A DNA stretch of 64,000 nucleotides from Actinorhabdospora filicis (GTDB lineage: Bacteria; Actinomycetota; Actinomycetes; Mycobacteriales; Micromonosporaceae): assembly GCF_030269765.1 (NCBI RefSeq), contig NZ_BSTX01000002.1:715379-779378 (forward strand), given 5' to 3'. Each line of letters starts with the position of its first letter. Within the stretch, counting starts at the first letter, position 1. The translations under genes were made by a program, and so were the position numbers. Below are positions 15,029 through 23,152 of this stretch, in pieces. The notes under the pieces are model-generated. The model had not been told where the DNA came from, did not search any database, and worked only from the letters and a program-made list of their open reading frames with translations.

Positions 15029-16273
15029 TCAGGCCGCCAGTGTCCGCTCGTCGGACGCGACCGGCACGGCCGTCGGCTCTTGCTCGCGGCGCGGCCACAG
15101 CAGGAGAGCGGCGCCGGTCCCGGCCACCGCGAGCCCCGCCAGCACTGACCACGTCAGCGTCAGCCCGGCGTCGGTGCCGAGCCAGCCGGCGATCGGGTAG
15201 GTGACCAGCCAGGCCGCGTGCGACAGCGAGAACTGCGCGGCGAAGGCCTCCGGGATGCGATCCGGTGCGACGGCGTCCCGGATGACCCTCCCCGTCGGCG
15301 TGATGACCAGCGCCATGCCCACACCGATCACACCCCACACGACCGCCGTGGCGGCCCAGGACGCGAGTCCCGCCGCGATGATGCCCACCGCCGCGATCGC
15401 GCCACCGGTCAGGACCACCGCTCCGGACACCATCACCGCCCGCTCGGCGACCCGGTCCAGCACCCGGGGGAGTACGAGCGCGGCCACGAGCGTCCCGCCG
15501 CCCGAGGCGGCCAGCATCCACGCCACCTCCGACCGCGATCCGCCGAGCTCGTCCCGGACGACGTTGACGGTGTTGACCACGACGATCGACCCGGCCGCCG
15601 CGACCACCAGGTTCAGCGCCAGCACACCCCGCAACCGCGGTGTCGCGACGAAGGTCCGGATCCCGCTCACGGCCTTGTCCCAGGCACCGGCATGGGTACT
15701 CGGGCGGGCATTGGGGACCCGCGTCGACCAGATCAGCAGCGACCCGGCGACGAAACCCACCGAGGTGCCCAGGAACAGCAGGTCGAAGCTCATGAACGCC
15801 AGCGCGACCGCCGCCAGCACCGGACTCAGCAGACTCTCCATCGTGGACGCCACCTGGGAGGCCGACAGGGCCCGGGTAAAGGCCGCCCGATCGGTGACGA
15901 TGTCGGGGATGACCGCCTGATACGTCGGCGTGAACGCCGCCGAGGCCGCCTGAAGCAGCCCGACCAGCAGATAGATCTGCCAGATCTCGCTCACCAGCGG
16001 CAGCGCCAGCACCACCAGAGCGCGTATGACATTGAGGACGACGAGGAACGCCCTGCGCGGGAGCCGGTCCACATGGGCGGCCGCGATCGGGGCCACCAGC
16101 ACGTACACGACCATCTTGATCGTGAGAGCCGTACCGAGGACCGCACCGGCCCGCGGGCCCGCCAGCTCATAGGCGAGCAGCCCGAGCGCGACCGTCGTCA
16201 GCCCCGTACCGAACAGGGCGACGATCTGCGCGGCGAACAAGTGCCGGTAGGCGCGAATGGAGAACAAACGCAA
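15029..16273 (-). CDS. MFS transporter, drug-exporter type
   Basis: A 414-residue protein with about twelve membrane helices, starting (L)RLFSIRAYRHLFAAQIVALFGTGLTTVALGLLAYEL and containing APIAAAHVDRLPRRAFLVVLNVIRALVVL, the motif-A-like loop between helices 2 and 3. This is the layout of MFS exporters of the MdfA/enterobactin-exporter type. A TTG start at 16273 has AAGGA upstream; an in-frame ATG at 16426 with GGAG would add 51 residues that look non-coding. The copper-linked gene lies upstream on the same strand, 166 bases away, so the two may be co-transcribed from the CsoR-box promoter. Substrate unknown. Confidence 0.8.
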   Translation of the reverse strand: MRLFSIRAYRHLFAAQIVALFGTGLTTVALGLLAYELAGPRAGAVLGTALTIKMVVYVLVAPIAAAHVDRLPRRAFLVVLNVIRALVVLALPLVSEIWQIYLLVGLLQAASAAFTPTYQAVIPDIVTDRAAFTRALSASQVASTMESLLSPVLAAVALAFMSFDLLFLGTSVGFVAGSLLIWSTRVPNARPSTHAGAWDKAVSGIRTFVATPRLRGVLALNLVVAAAGSIVVVNTVNVVRDELGGSRSEVAWMLAASGGGTLVAALVLPRVLDRVAERAVMVSGAVVLTGGAIAAVGIIAAGLASWAATAVVWGVIGVGMALVITPTGRVIRDAVAPDRIPEAFAAQFSLSHAAWLVTYPIAGWLGTDAGLTLTWSVLAGLAVAGTGAALLLWPRREQEPTAVPVASDERTLAA

Positions 16274-16439
16274 GGGAGGAGTCCTTCCGTGCGGTGGGCC
16301 ACGACCACGCGACGGCGGCCGTGCCCCGGAGAACGCGGCGAAGTCGAACGCGGGCGTCGGCCCGCGATGAACCAGGACGGTGGGTGTCACACGCGAGCCC
16401 GGACAGGACCGGCTGAGGCGGAACATCGGATTCTCCAGA

Positions 16440-17213
16440 TCAGTGGTGGCCGTGGTAGTCGTGCGCGTCCCCATCGGTGGCGCGCACGGTGAAATCGGCG
16501 GTGCGGACGACACCGTGATGCTGGAAGTCCAGGTACAGCCGGTAGACGCCACCGGTGGGCGCCACCACCACGAACGTGATGTCCGGCCCCGGCACGGCAT
16601 CCACGCCGCTTTCCGGATGGACGTGCAGGTACCCCAGGTCCCCGGCACGCAGCGCCACCAGGTGCCCGTACGCGCCCAGGTACGGCTGAAGGTCGGTGAC
16701 CGGCACACCGTCCCGGCTCACCGTGAGCGTCAGCCTGCTCGCCGCAGCGGTGGTGAGTTCGCCTTTGAGAGTGACGGTGTACTCGCCGATCCCAGCGGTG
16801 GCCGTGTCCTCCGGTAGCGGCCTTGGCTCGTACAGCCCACCGACCGACGCGTCGGCACCCAGCGTCAGAGTCCGGCCGAGCGCACTCGGGTGGATGTCGG
16901 CGAAGAACCGCCACGCACCCGGGGTGAGGGTCAGCTCGGTGCTCCACGTGCCCGTCTCATCGCGGACGGGGTGAACGTGCTGGAAGCCGGTGGTGTCGCG
17001 CCGCACGGCGATGAAGTGCAGCTCCTTCTCGTGCTCGCGCTCGAAAGCGGTCACCGGCCTCCCGTCGGGTCCGATGATCCGGAAGGCGACCCGCTGCGTC
17101 CCGCTCGCCAGGATCGGCGCGTCGAGTTCGAGCGTGTAGCCGTCCTCGGAGACCGCCAGTCCGCCCGGACGTGCTCCGCCGTGGCCGGTCGTGTGGTGTG
17201 CGTGGTCGTTCAT
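16440..17213 (-). CDS. Copper-responsive heavy-metal-associated protein (His-rich)
   Basis: A 257-residue protein with His clusters at both ends (MNDHAHHTTGHGG; DAHDYHGHH) and two beta-rich halves. Conserved pieces include ELHFIAVRRDTTGFQHVHP and LVALRAGDLGYLHVHPES, which recur in secreted or surface proteins next to copper resistance genes. No signal peptide or TM segment is seen. GGAGGCGTC precedes ATG 17213. The CsoR-type box 60 bases upstream is strong evidence for Cu(I) control. It may bind copper through its His-rich tails; no enzyme activity can be assigned. Confidence 0.72.
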   Translation of the reverse strand: MNDHAHHTTGHGGARPGGLAVSEDGYTLELDAPILASGTQRVAFRIIGPDGRPVTAFEREHEKELHFIAVRRDTTGFQHVHPVRDETGTWSTELTLTPGAWRFFADIHPSALGRTLTLGADASVGGLYEPRPLPEDTATAGIGEYTVTLKGELTTAAASRLTLTVSRDGVPVTDLQPYLGAYGHLVALRAGDLGYLHVHPESGVDAVPGPDITFVVVAPTGGVYRLYLDFQHHGVVRTADFTVRATDGDAHDYHGHH

Positions 17214-17272
17214 GACGCCTCCATGTGCGCGAGGTCCGGTGCTGGTCCGGTCGGTGACCGTCCGCCAGAGCA

Positions 17273-17291
17273 TATACCCCTAGGGGGTATA
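17273..17291. promoter_or_regulatory. CsoR-type copper operator
   Basis: TATACCCC (17273-17280) and GGGGTATA (17284-17291) form a perfect palindrome around TAG. It matches the known actinomycete CsoR box (ATACCCC...GGGGTAT). It lies upstream of the His-rich gene on the minus strand. No csoR gene is in the window, so the repressor would act in trans. Confidence 0.82.
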
Positions 17292-17379
17292 GTGGAATGG
17301 TTGCCGGGCGACATGATCAAGGTCACCGCGTGGTGGGCTCTGGCATCCGGTCGGGGACGGCGTCAGGGGACGCTGGAGA

Positions 17380-17901
17380 TCACCTGAGTCGTGAGGCGAG
17401 CGCCTTCGCGACCATCTCCCAGTCGAAGGTCTTCTCCCCGCCAGGCCGCCGGACGGTCACCTCATCGGGATCCAGCGCCAGGACCCCGGCACCGACGAGC
17501 CGGTCGAGGTGCACGCCGTAGGCCGGATGCGCCCGAAGATCCGCGCTCACCGCCGGGACCGCGACGATCGGAATACCCCGCCCCAGCGCCCGATTGAGCT
17601 GCCCCAGCGCGACATTGTGGTTGTGGCCGCTGCCCCAATGATTGAGCGTGTTGAACGTCAGGGGCGCGGCCAGCAGCGCGTCCGGCGGCGGGAACGGGTC
17701 CCGTTCACCGGGCAGGCGCTGCTCCACGCGAACCGGATGGCCCGTCCGGGCGGCGAGGATGTCGGTGTCGACCCATCGCGCGGCCGTCGGCGTGAGCGCG
17801 ATGCAGCACGTCCAGCCGTCGGCCGCCAGAACGTCCAGGAGTCCGGCGAGGTCCAGGACCGGGGGAGCGGCACACCCGATGATGTGCACGACGCGATTCA
17901 C
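17380..17901 (-). CDS. Flavoprotein (PPC decarboxylase-like fold)
   Basis: A 173-residue protein: MNRVVHIIGCAAPPVLDLAGLLDVLAADGWTCCIALTPTAARWVD at the start, PPDALLAAPLTFNTLNHWGSG in the middle (the loop holding FMN and substrate) and IPIVAVPAV later. This is the HFCD/PPCDC flavoprotein fold, in which FMN is used for oxidative decarboxylation of a cysteine-derived thiol. GTG 17901 overlaps the stop of the XRE gene (GTGA), so the two are coupled. XRE-flavoprotein pairs recur in actinomycete genomes. Substrate unknown. Confidence 0.8.
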   Translation of the reverse strand: MNRVVHIIGCAAPPVLDLAGLLDVLAADGWTCCIALTPTAARWVDTDILAARTGHPVRVEQRLPGERDPFPPPDALLAAPLTFNTLNHWGSGHNHNVALGQLNRALGRGIPIVAVPAVSADLRAHPAYGVHLDRLVGAGVLALDPDEVTVRRPGGEKTFDWEMVAKALASRLR

Positions 17902-19121
17902 GCCGTGACTCCCAGCCGCACGGCGAGCGCGCGCAGCGGACCGTCCATGTCGGATCGCCTCGTGCGACGCACGATGACCCGCATCGTCTCGGCCGCGAAG
18001 GGATGGCTCCGGGCTCGCTGCGGAGCGATGCGCTCGGAGGCGGCGAGCATGCGGATCGCGGCCCGGTCGGCGTCACGGTGTCCGAGACGGGCGCAGGCCC
18101 GGGCGGCGTCGAGGTAGAACATCGACTGCCGGTCGACACTGCCGATGGCGGCCGGATTGGTGCCGCGCACGATGCGGACGGCCTCCTCTGCGTCACCGGT
18201 ATCGACGGCGATCGCCAGGCGCCAGAACCGCAGGTTCGTCGGCCCGAAATAGAGCCGCAGGACATCGGAGTCACCCGTACGGACGGCGAGCCGCTCGGCC
18301 TCCTCCAGGTGCGTGTCGCCCTCACCGCCACGGCGCAGCCCGTAGAGGGTCATCGCCGCCAGCAGGTGCAGATGCCCCGCCGTCTCGGTGGCGCCGAAGA
18401 CGTCCAGATCACCCTCCACACTGCCCAGACCGCGCACCGCCAGCTTGTGCGCCCGCGCGAAGCCGCCACACCCCATCGCGGCCGCCGCGCGCGTCCGAAA
18501 CGCCGCCGCCAGCATCACCGGATCACCCAGCTCCTCGGCCGCCTGCTGCGCGCGCTCACCCGCCAGATACGCCTCCGCGCGCTGCCCGACATCCCGCAGG
18601 ATCCCACCGGCACGCGACGCACCGAGCACGGTCAACTTCAGCGCCGCCTCATACTCGACCGGATCGGAGGCCAGCACGGTCGTGGCATGCAGCTGCCGGG
18701 TGAACGGCCCCAGCCGCGCCGCCGCACCGGCATAGTCGGCCCGAACCCGCAGATCATCGAGGAGCTCGGCCTCCCGAGCCAGAACATGCAACGGAACCGG
18801 CGCCACCGTGGGCTCATCATCGAGATTGGTCTCGACGAGCGCGGCGAGAAGACCGTGGACACTCCCGGCGAGCGCCGCCTCCGCTCGCGTGGTCGGCTCC
18901 CCGGGACGGCCGGTGAGATCGGCGACCGTGCAGTTCAGCACGCGGGCGATGTCACCGAGGATGACCCGGTTGTCGGCACCACGCTCACCGCGTTCGATGC
19001 GACCCCACGTGGTATGCGCGATCCCCGCCTCCGCGGCCAGCTGCCGCACACTTCGTCCCGACAGCACACGGCGGGTGGCGATGCGCTGCCCGATGGTCTG
19101 ACCGCCCACGTCCGGCTCCAT
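17898..19121 (-). CDS. XRE-family regulator with helical C-terminal domain
   Basis: A 407-residue regulator. The HTH lies at about residues 8-62 (TIGQRIATRRVLSGRSVRQLAAEAGIAHTTWGRIERGERGAD); the remainder is alpha-helical with TPR-like repeats. ATG 19121 was chosen because CGGAG precedes it and a -10-like TATGCT lies about 20 bases upstream; the longer frame to 19253 would overlap the divergent operon promoter. A perfect palindrome at 19153-19170 lies just upstream and is probably its own operator. The flavoprotein gene is coupled to it. Confidence 0.82.
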   Translation of the reverse strand: MEPDVGGQTIGQRIATRRVLSGRSVRQLAAEAGIAHTTWGRIERGERGADNRVILGDIARVLNCTVADLTGRPGEPTTRAEAALAGSVHGLLAALVETNLDDEPTVAPVPLHVLAREAELLDDLRVRADYAGAAARLGPFTRQLHATTVLASDPVEYEAALKLTVLGASRAGGILRDVGQRAEAYLAGERAQQAAEELGDPVMLAAAFRTRAAAAMGCGGFARAHKLAVRGLGSVEGDLDVFGATETAGHLHLLAAMTLYGLRRGGEGDTHLEEAERLAVRTGDSDVLRLYFGPTNLRFWRLAIAVDTGDAEEAVRIVRGTNPAAIGSVDRQSMFYLDAARACARLGHRDADRAAIRMLAASERIAPQRARSHPFAAETMRVIVRRTRRSDMDGPLRALAVRLGVTA

Positions 19122-19152
19122 GCTCCGAGGGTCGCTCCCAGCATAGACACGG

Positions 19153-19170
19153 TGGTGCCAGATGGCACCA
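19153..19170. promoter_or_regulatory. Palindromic operator between the XRE gene and the three-gene operon
   Basis: TGGTGCC (19153-19159) and GGCACCA (19164-19170) form a perfect 7-bp inverted repeat with a four-base spacer. It sits close to the -35 position of the XRE gene and upstream of the divergent small-gene operon, so it may coordinate both. Confidence 0.65.
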
Positions 19171-19254
19171 GACGGTGAGTAACCGGTCATAGCGTCCTCG
19201 GTACGGCCGGGCGCAACGGAAGCCCGCCCGACCACCGTCGCCGAGGAGACCACG

Positions 19255-19410
19255 ATGACGCACCACCTGCTGGTCGTTCACTACGAGGATCGCAGCGGCC
19301 GGCGCGTCCGTGTCGAGATCTGCTCGTGTGGCGGCCCGCACCCGTGCCCCGACGCCCGCGTTGAGGCCACATGCGCGCGGCGTGTGGCGATGACCGGTAG
19401 CGCGCGATGA
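19255..19410 (+). CDS. Small hypothetical protein, first of three
   Basis: A 51-residue frame, ATG 19255 with GAGGAG upstream, product MTHHLLVVHYEDRSGRRVRV... with a central C-S-C-G-G-P-H-P-C cluster that could bind a metal. Its TGA overlaps the next start (ATGA, 19407-19410). No family is recognised. It is the first gene of the operon that is divergent from the XRE-flavoprotein pair. Confidence 0.65.
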   Translation: MTHHLLVVHYEDRSGRRVRVEICSCGGPHPCPDARVEATCARRVAMTGSAR

Positions 19411-19667
19411 GCGCCGTCGTCCCGCTCGGCACGATCCACTACGGTCACGGCCGGGTGCCCATCACCGTCCACGGTGTACGGGCACGTGGGCCGCAACTCG
19501 CCGAGCTGTATCTGGGGGATCGGCCCCTCGGTCGCGTCGGTGTCGGCGGTCATGCGACCCCGCGCGTGTGGAGTGTCCGTATCAACCGCTGCTACTACGA
19601 TCCGCGTGTCCTGGCCGAGCTCGCCGAGGCGCTGATCTCCGGTCTGACGTTCCCCGGTGAGGAGTGA
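19407..19667 (+). CDS. Small hypothetical protein, second of three
   Basis: An 86-residue protein, MSAVVPLGTIHYGHGRVPITVHGVRARG..., with probable beta strands (LAELYLGDRPLGRVGVGG, WSVRINRCYYD) and a C-terminal helix. The start overlaps the previous stop, so it is translationally coupled. No known family or catalytic motif is seen. Confidence 0.65.
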   Translation: MSAVVPLGTIHYGHGRVPITVHGVRARGPQLAELYLGDRPLGRVGVGGHATPRVWSVRINRCYYDPRVLAELAEALISGLTFPGEE

Positions 19668-19670
19668 GCC

Positions 19671-20147
19671 GTGCTGCTCCTCGCCGCCGACCCCGAGCCG
19701 GTGTTCATGCGCGACGCCAGTGGTCTGCGCCCGGCGCTTCTGCTGCGCCACGATCCCGAGACCATCCAGATCTGGCCCGGAGACGAGCGCGTCCAGTCCG
19801 CTCGCGAGTTCCTGTGGCACCACGGCTGGCACAAGCTCGCCGACACCGGAAGCCGCAACGCCCTCAACCTCTACGCCTGGGGACTCATGATCGCAACCGG
19901 CACTGACGGCGGCCCGATCCTGCGCGCCCTGCGCCGCCCCGGCGGGGTGATCTGGGAAGGCGCCGTACCCCTCGCTGATGGGTGGCTCACCCCGAACCTC
20001 GCCCGCCCGGGGCGTCTCGTGCCGGTGTTCGCCGTCCCCGACTCCGAGACGGCCGCCACGCCGGGGCCTCTGGCCGAACGCGTCGACAAGGCCGTACGCG
20101 ATCAGCAACTACTCGCAGCCCGCATCCCACTGAAGAGCGCGACCTGA
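19671..20147 (+). CDS. Hypothetical protein, third of three
   Basis: A 158-residue protein from GTG 19671, with GTGAGGAG upstream and three bases between it and the previous stop. It starts VLLLAADPEPVFMRDASGLRPALLLRHDPETIQIWPGDERVQSAREFLWHHGW, a mix of strands and helices. No family is recognised, and there is no membrane segment or signal peptide. Operon context with the XRE-flavoprotein pair is the only clue to its job. Confidence 0.65.
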   Translation: MLLLAADPEPVFMRDASGLRPALLLRHDPETIQIWPGDERVQSAREFLWHHGWHKLADTGSRNALNLYAWGLMIATGTDGGPILRALRRPGGVIWEGAVPLADGWLTPNLARPGRLVPVFAVPDSETAATPGPLAERVDKAVRDQQLLAARIPLKSAT

Positions 20148-20169
20148 GCGTCCGCGGTGGGTGCGGCCG

Positions 20170-20574
20170 TCACAGCAGCCCGATCACCAGCGCCATGGAC
20201 AGGAACAGCACCAGCTGATACGCGCAATTGAGGACGGTCAGCCGCGCGGGCTTGAGCTCGAACGCATTGTGCTGCAGCAGAGTCGTCGCCGAAAACGCCA
20301 GCCACGCCACGCCCCCGACCAGCAGCGCCGGCCAGACCGAATCATCGTCGAGAGCCGCCGACGCGATCCCGTCCCCGACCGTGAGCCCCACGGCCGTGAC
20401 GCCGTTGGCGATGAGGAGCTGGATCATGTTCCTCCTGCTGGCGCTCTTGGACTCCGCCGGAGTGATCCCGGTCAGCCGCCACCAGAGGGCCAGGAAGACC
20501 TTCCCGTACCAGACTCCCGCCACGGCCATGCCGACCACGATCGCGGGCACGGTGCCAAGCCAGTCGATCTTCAT
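20170..20574 (-). CDS. DUF1761 membrane protein
   Basis: A 134-residue protein with four membrane helices. The N-terminal WLGTVPAIVVGMAVAGVWYGKVF, including the W-Y-G-x-x-F element, and the later AWLAFSATTLLQHNAFE are characteristic of DUF1761. ATG 20574 follows GAGGAG. It is divergent from the HxlR regulator and shares the promoter region with the TTGATAAAATCAA palindrome, which suggests HxlR control. Function unknown. Confidence 0.82.
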   Translation of the reverse strand: MKIDWLGTVPAIVVGMAVAGVWYGKVFLALWWRLTGITPAESKSASRRNMIQLLIANGVTAVGLTVGDGIASAALDDDSVWPALLVGGVAWLAFSATTLLQHNAFELKPARLTVLNCAYQLVLFLSMALVIGLL

Positions 20575-20632
20575 GACGCGGCTCCTCGCTCGTCGGGCGT
20601 CCGAGGCGATCCCGGGCGCATCCTCGCACTAC

Positions 20633-20645
20633 TTGATAAAATCAA
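20633..20645. promoter_or_regulatory. HxlR operator palindrome
   Basis: TTGATAAAATCAA is a perfect 13-bp palindrome and an AT-rich island in very GC-rich DNA. It lies five bases before the HxlR start and also faces the divergent DUF1761 gene, so the regulator probably represses both. Confidence 0.65.
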
Positions 20646-20650
20646 CTGCG

Positions 20651-21292
20651 ATGGAAAATATCAAGCACCCGCGCGTCCGTTCATACGGACAGTTCTGCGG
20701 CCTCTCCAGAGCCCTGGACGCCGTCGGCGACCGCTGGAACCTCCTGATCGCACGCGACCTGCTCGTCGGCCCCATGCGCTTCAACGAACTCAAGACCTCG
20801 CTGCACGGAGTCGCCACCAACCTCCTCACCGAGCGACTGCGAGCCCTGGAAGCCGCGGGCATCGTCGAACGACGACTCGGCGACACGGGCGTCCACTACG
20901 CCCTCACCCCCTGGGGCACCGGACTCCGCGAACCGATCGAGGCACTCGCCCGCTGGGGCACCCCGCTGATGATGACCGGCCGCGCCGGCGACGCCTTCGA
21001 ACCACGCTGGCTGGCCGTCGCCCTGCCCGGACTCCTCCGAGGCGTGACCATGGACCCGCCGCTCGACATCGGCTTCGAAGTCGAAGGCGTCCTCACCACC
21101 GTCCGCATCGACGAAGACGGCCCACACGCCACGACCCAACCCGACCACCGGCCCGCCACGACCCTGACGGCCACCGCAGAGGTCGTCGTCGGACTCGCGG
21201 CTGGCGCACTGACCGTCGATCAGGCGCTCGCCGCAGGACACCTCGAAGGTGACCCCGCCGTACTGCGCAGAGCCTTCTCCGCGCGTGTCTAG
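20651..21292 (+). CDS. HxlR-family regulator with C-terminal SCP2-like domain
   Basis: A 213-residue protein from ATG 20651. Residues about 10-100 are a winged-helix HxlR domain (GQFCGLSRALDAVGDRWNLLIARDLLVGPMRFNELKTSLHGVATNLLTERLRALEAAGIVERR). The C-terminal half, ending LAAGALTVDQALAAGHLEGDPAVLRRAF, looks like the sterol-carrier-like tail seen in some actinomycete HxlR proteins. The Cys near residue 15 could be a redox switch, as in other HxlR/HypR proteins. It is divergent from the DUF1761 gene. Confidence 0.86.
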   Translation: MENIKHPRVRSYGQFCGLSRALDAVGDRWNLLIARDLLVGPMRFNELKTSLHGVATNLLTERLRALEAAGIVERRLGDTGVHYALTPWGTGLREPIEALARWGTPLMMTGRAGDAFEPRWLAVALPGLLRGVTMDPPLDIGFEVEGVLTTVRIDEDGPHATTQPDHRPATTLTATAEVVVGLAAGALTVDQALAAGHLEGDPAVLRRAFSARV

Positions 21293-21329
21293 ATTCCCGT
21301 CAGATCCGACATCGGAGGGCACGGCGACA

Positions 21330-21728
21330 TTGGACGGAGAGTTCGACCGAAGCCGTTCGCTGGAACAGCTCGATGGACGACGATGGAGGCAACCCGAACC
21401 CGAAGCAACGCGGCTGATCCGGGAAGCCCACCGGCGTCGCGTCATACCCATGAGGGAGCTGGCCATCGAGGACCTCCGGCTCCTCATCGGCCAGCGGATC
21501 GGGCTTGAGTTCGTGATCCCGGTGGCCCTGGAGCGGCTCCGGGATGATCCTCTGTCGGCAGGTGACCTCTACCCGGGTGACCTGCTGACGGCAGTGTTGC
21601 GCGTACTCGCCACGTTCTGGAAGGCCCAGCCCGCACTGGCGTGCCAGTTGCGTGAGATCCTCGCCGACGTCACCGATCGGCCGACGGAGATCGCCGATGC
21701 GATCGAGGCCTTCTCCACCGGGCGCTGA
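21330..21728 (+). CDS. CDI-type immunity protein homologue
   Basis: A 132-residue protein from a TTG at 21330 with GGAGGG at 21314-21319. The sequence SLEQLDGRRW..PEPEATRLIREAHRRRVIPMRELAIEDLRLLIGQ and then FVIPVALERLRDDPLSAGDLYPGDLLTAVLR follows the pattern of the contact-dependent growth inhibition immunity family. Such proteins neutralise a toxin C-terminus in the cytoplasm. The nearest toxin-like gene (22064-23152) is 340 bases away on the other strand. The toxin it would block is unknown; the family call is from recalled pattern. Confidence 0.6.
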   Translation: MDGEFDRSRSLEQLDGRRWRQPEPEATRLIREAHRRRVIPMRELAIEDLRLLIGQRIGLEFVIPVALERLRDDPLSAGDLYPGDLLTAVLRVLATFWKAQPALACQLREILADVTDRPTEIADAIEAFSTGR

Positions 21729-21772
21729 CCTGGTTCGCGGACATCCCACTCGGCCCGTCGGCCCGCTCGATC

Positions 21773-21907
21773 ATGGCGCAGATGCGGCCCGGCCTGTTCG
21801 CGGTCCTCGGCGAGGCCGCGCGGGACGCCGATGCGCTGCTGGCGACGAGGTCGTTCGCGGCGGGCGCGATTGGTGGCGGAGCAGGCGGGCTTCCCGTCAA
21901 CGAGTAG
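21773..21907 (+). other. Possible remnant coding fragment
   Basis: A short open frame (MAQMRPGLFAVLGEAARDADALLATRSFAAGAIGGGAGG...), ending at TAG 21905-21907, has good codon bias and is open upstream to the stop of the immunity gene, but has no clear ribosome site. It may be the tail of a lost gene. From 21908 to 22063 there is nothing recognisable. Confidence 0.25.
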
Positions 21908-22063
21908 GCGACGGTGGTGATCTCCCTACCGGGACATCACCTCATCTGAAGAGAAGATCTCCGGCAACAACGACGTGACCACCGACCGCACGGCGTCGTC
22001 CAGTTCACTACGACTCACCGCACGGGCACTTGTGGACATCCCGTGCCATCTGCGGGGTGTGCA

Positions 22064-23152
22064 CTAGTAGTGGGTGGTCTCCGAGTTCCACCGGTCACTG
22101 GCCCTCTTCGTCACGTCACGCACATCCTGGACGAACAGCTGGAACAACAGCTGGGTCACAGCGGTGTCGTTTCCGACGGCCAGGCTGAAGTCCGCCCGGC
22201 TTTCGAGCTTCATTCCCACATACCCCGGTAGATTTCCCTCGGCGGCGGGGGCGGTCTGGAAGTGTTCTGGCGGCGCCTTGTGCCCGTAGATCTTTCGCAA
22301 CGCTCCAGGAGTCCGCTCGGCGCTGCCTGCCGCGCCGGTCAATGCCATGAACCTTGGGCTGAAGAGCAATCGATGGGCACCGGGCTTGAGCGTGAACTCC
22401 AGGACACGGACATCGGGCCGACCGGCAGGGTCTCTCCGGCCGTTCCCTGGCGTCTGAAGATAGTAGGCATCATGATGGGTCTTGTAGTAGGAATAGCTCT
22501 GGTCCATGCCGCCGAGATGTCCGCTGATCGGCATCGTTCCGACCTGGGATTCATCCTCTCCGGCGGCAGCATGGAACTGCGGAGCGAGGCCTGCTTGACC
22601 TCCATGCTGCTGGATCCAGGCCTCTGTTCCCGCCAGTCTTCCCCTGCCGAGCCACTCCAGGATCTCGTTGGCCTCCAGAAGGGACATGGTCCTGAACACG
22701 CGGAGCTGGCGCTGGTCCGGTCCCAAGGTGGCCAGCTCTTGCAGGAGACCGCGTGCCACCTGGTGAAGAACGTGGTTGAGATCCCGCCCGCCGGCGGGAT
22801 CGCTCGGGGCTACTGGAGCCCGATTCCCGGCCTCCTTCTGCCAGTAGCTCCGCTTCCAATGATCGTCGATGTTGCGCTGCACAGCCCTTGCCGTGATAGC
22901 CGACCCGGTCGTCGCTGGACCTGAAGAGGTACGCCCACTGTCGGTTCGGTGCTTGTGAGGTTCCAGGATCAATACTCCAGATCCCCGGGCTTGGCTCAGA
23001 AACTGCACAACCGAGGCATTTCCTGCACTGCGCTGCATCGCAAGCAAAGCCATGGGTGCTGCCTTGTCTGATCTCACAACAGGCTGAGCAGCGCGAATAG
23101 GGCGCGAGAGGTCAGCTGTCTCGGAGTCCAGCCCTCGGGGCATCCTGGGCAT
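22064..23152 (-). CDS. Toxin-like protein with N-terminal LxxxQRSAGNxxV tag
   Basis: A 362-residue protein from ATG 23152 (GGAAAGG upstream). Residues 36-52 (LLAMQRSAGNASVVQFL) match the LQRxAGNxAVxxLL tag found near the N-terminus of DUF4157-type and contractile-injection-associated effectors in actinomycetes. A low-complexity linker follows to about residue 95. The C-terminal domain (about 96-362) begins around RQLRVFRTMSLLEANEIL and ends with GYVGMKLESRADFSLAVGN; the order of an early R-x-F-R and late strand-like segments is reminiscent of ADP-ribosyltransferases, but no certain R-S-E triad is seen. Base composition is lower in G+C than the neighbours, which suggests transfer. Confidence 0.65.
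   Translation of the reverse strand: MPRMPRGLDSETADLSRPIRAAQPVVRSDKAAPMALLAMQRSAGNASVVQFLSQARGSGVLILEPHKHRTDSGRTSSGPATTGSAITARAVQRNIDDHWKRSYWQKEAGNRAPVAPSDPAGGRDLNHVLHQVARGLLQELATLGPDQRQLRVFRTMSLLEANEILEWLGRGRLAGTEAWIQQHGGQAGLAPQFHAAAGEDESQVGTMPISGHLGGMDQSYSYYKTHHDAYYLQTPGNGRRDPAGRPDVRVLEFTLKPGAHRLLFSPRFMALTGAAGSAERTPGALRKIYGHKAPPEHFQTAPAAEGNLPGYVGMKLESRADFSLAVGNDTAVTQLLFQLFVQDVRDVTKRASDRWNSETTHY

Noticed and set aside
16274-16426. N-terminal 51-residue extension of the MFS protein
   Set aside because: Although ATG 16426 has GGAG, the extension is Arg/Pro-rich and lacks similarity to MFS starts; TTG 16273 has a ribosome site and gives the normal length.
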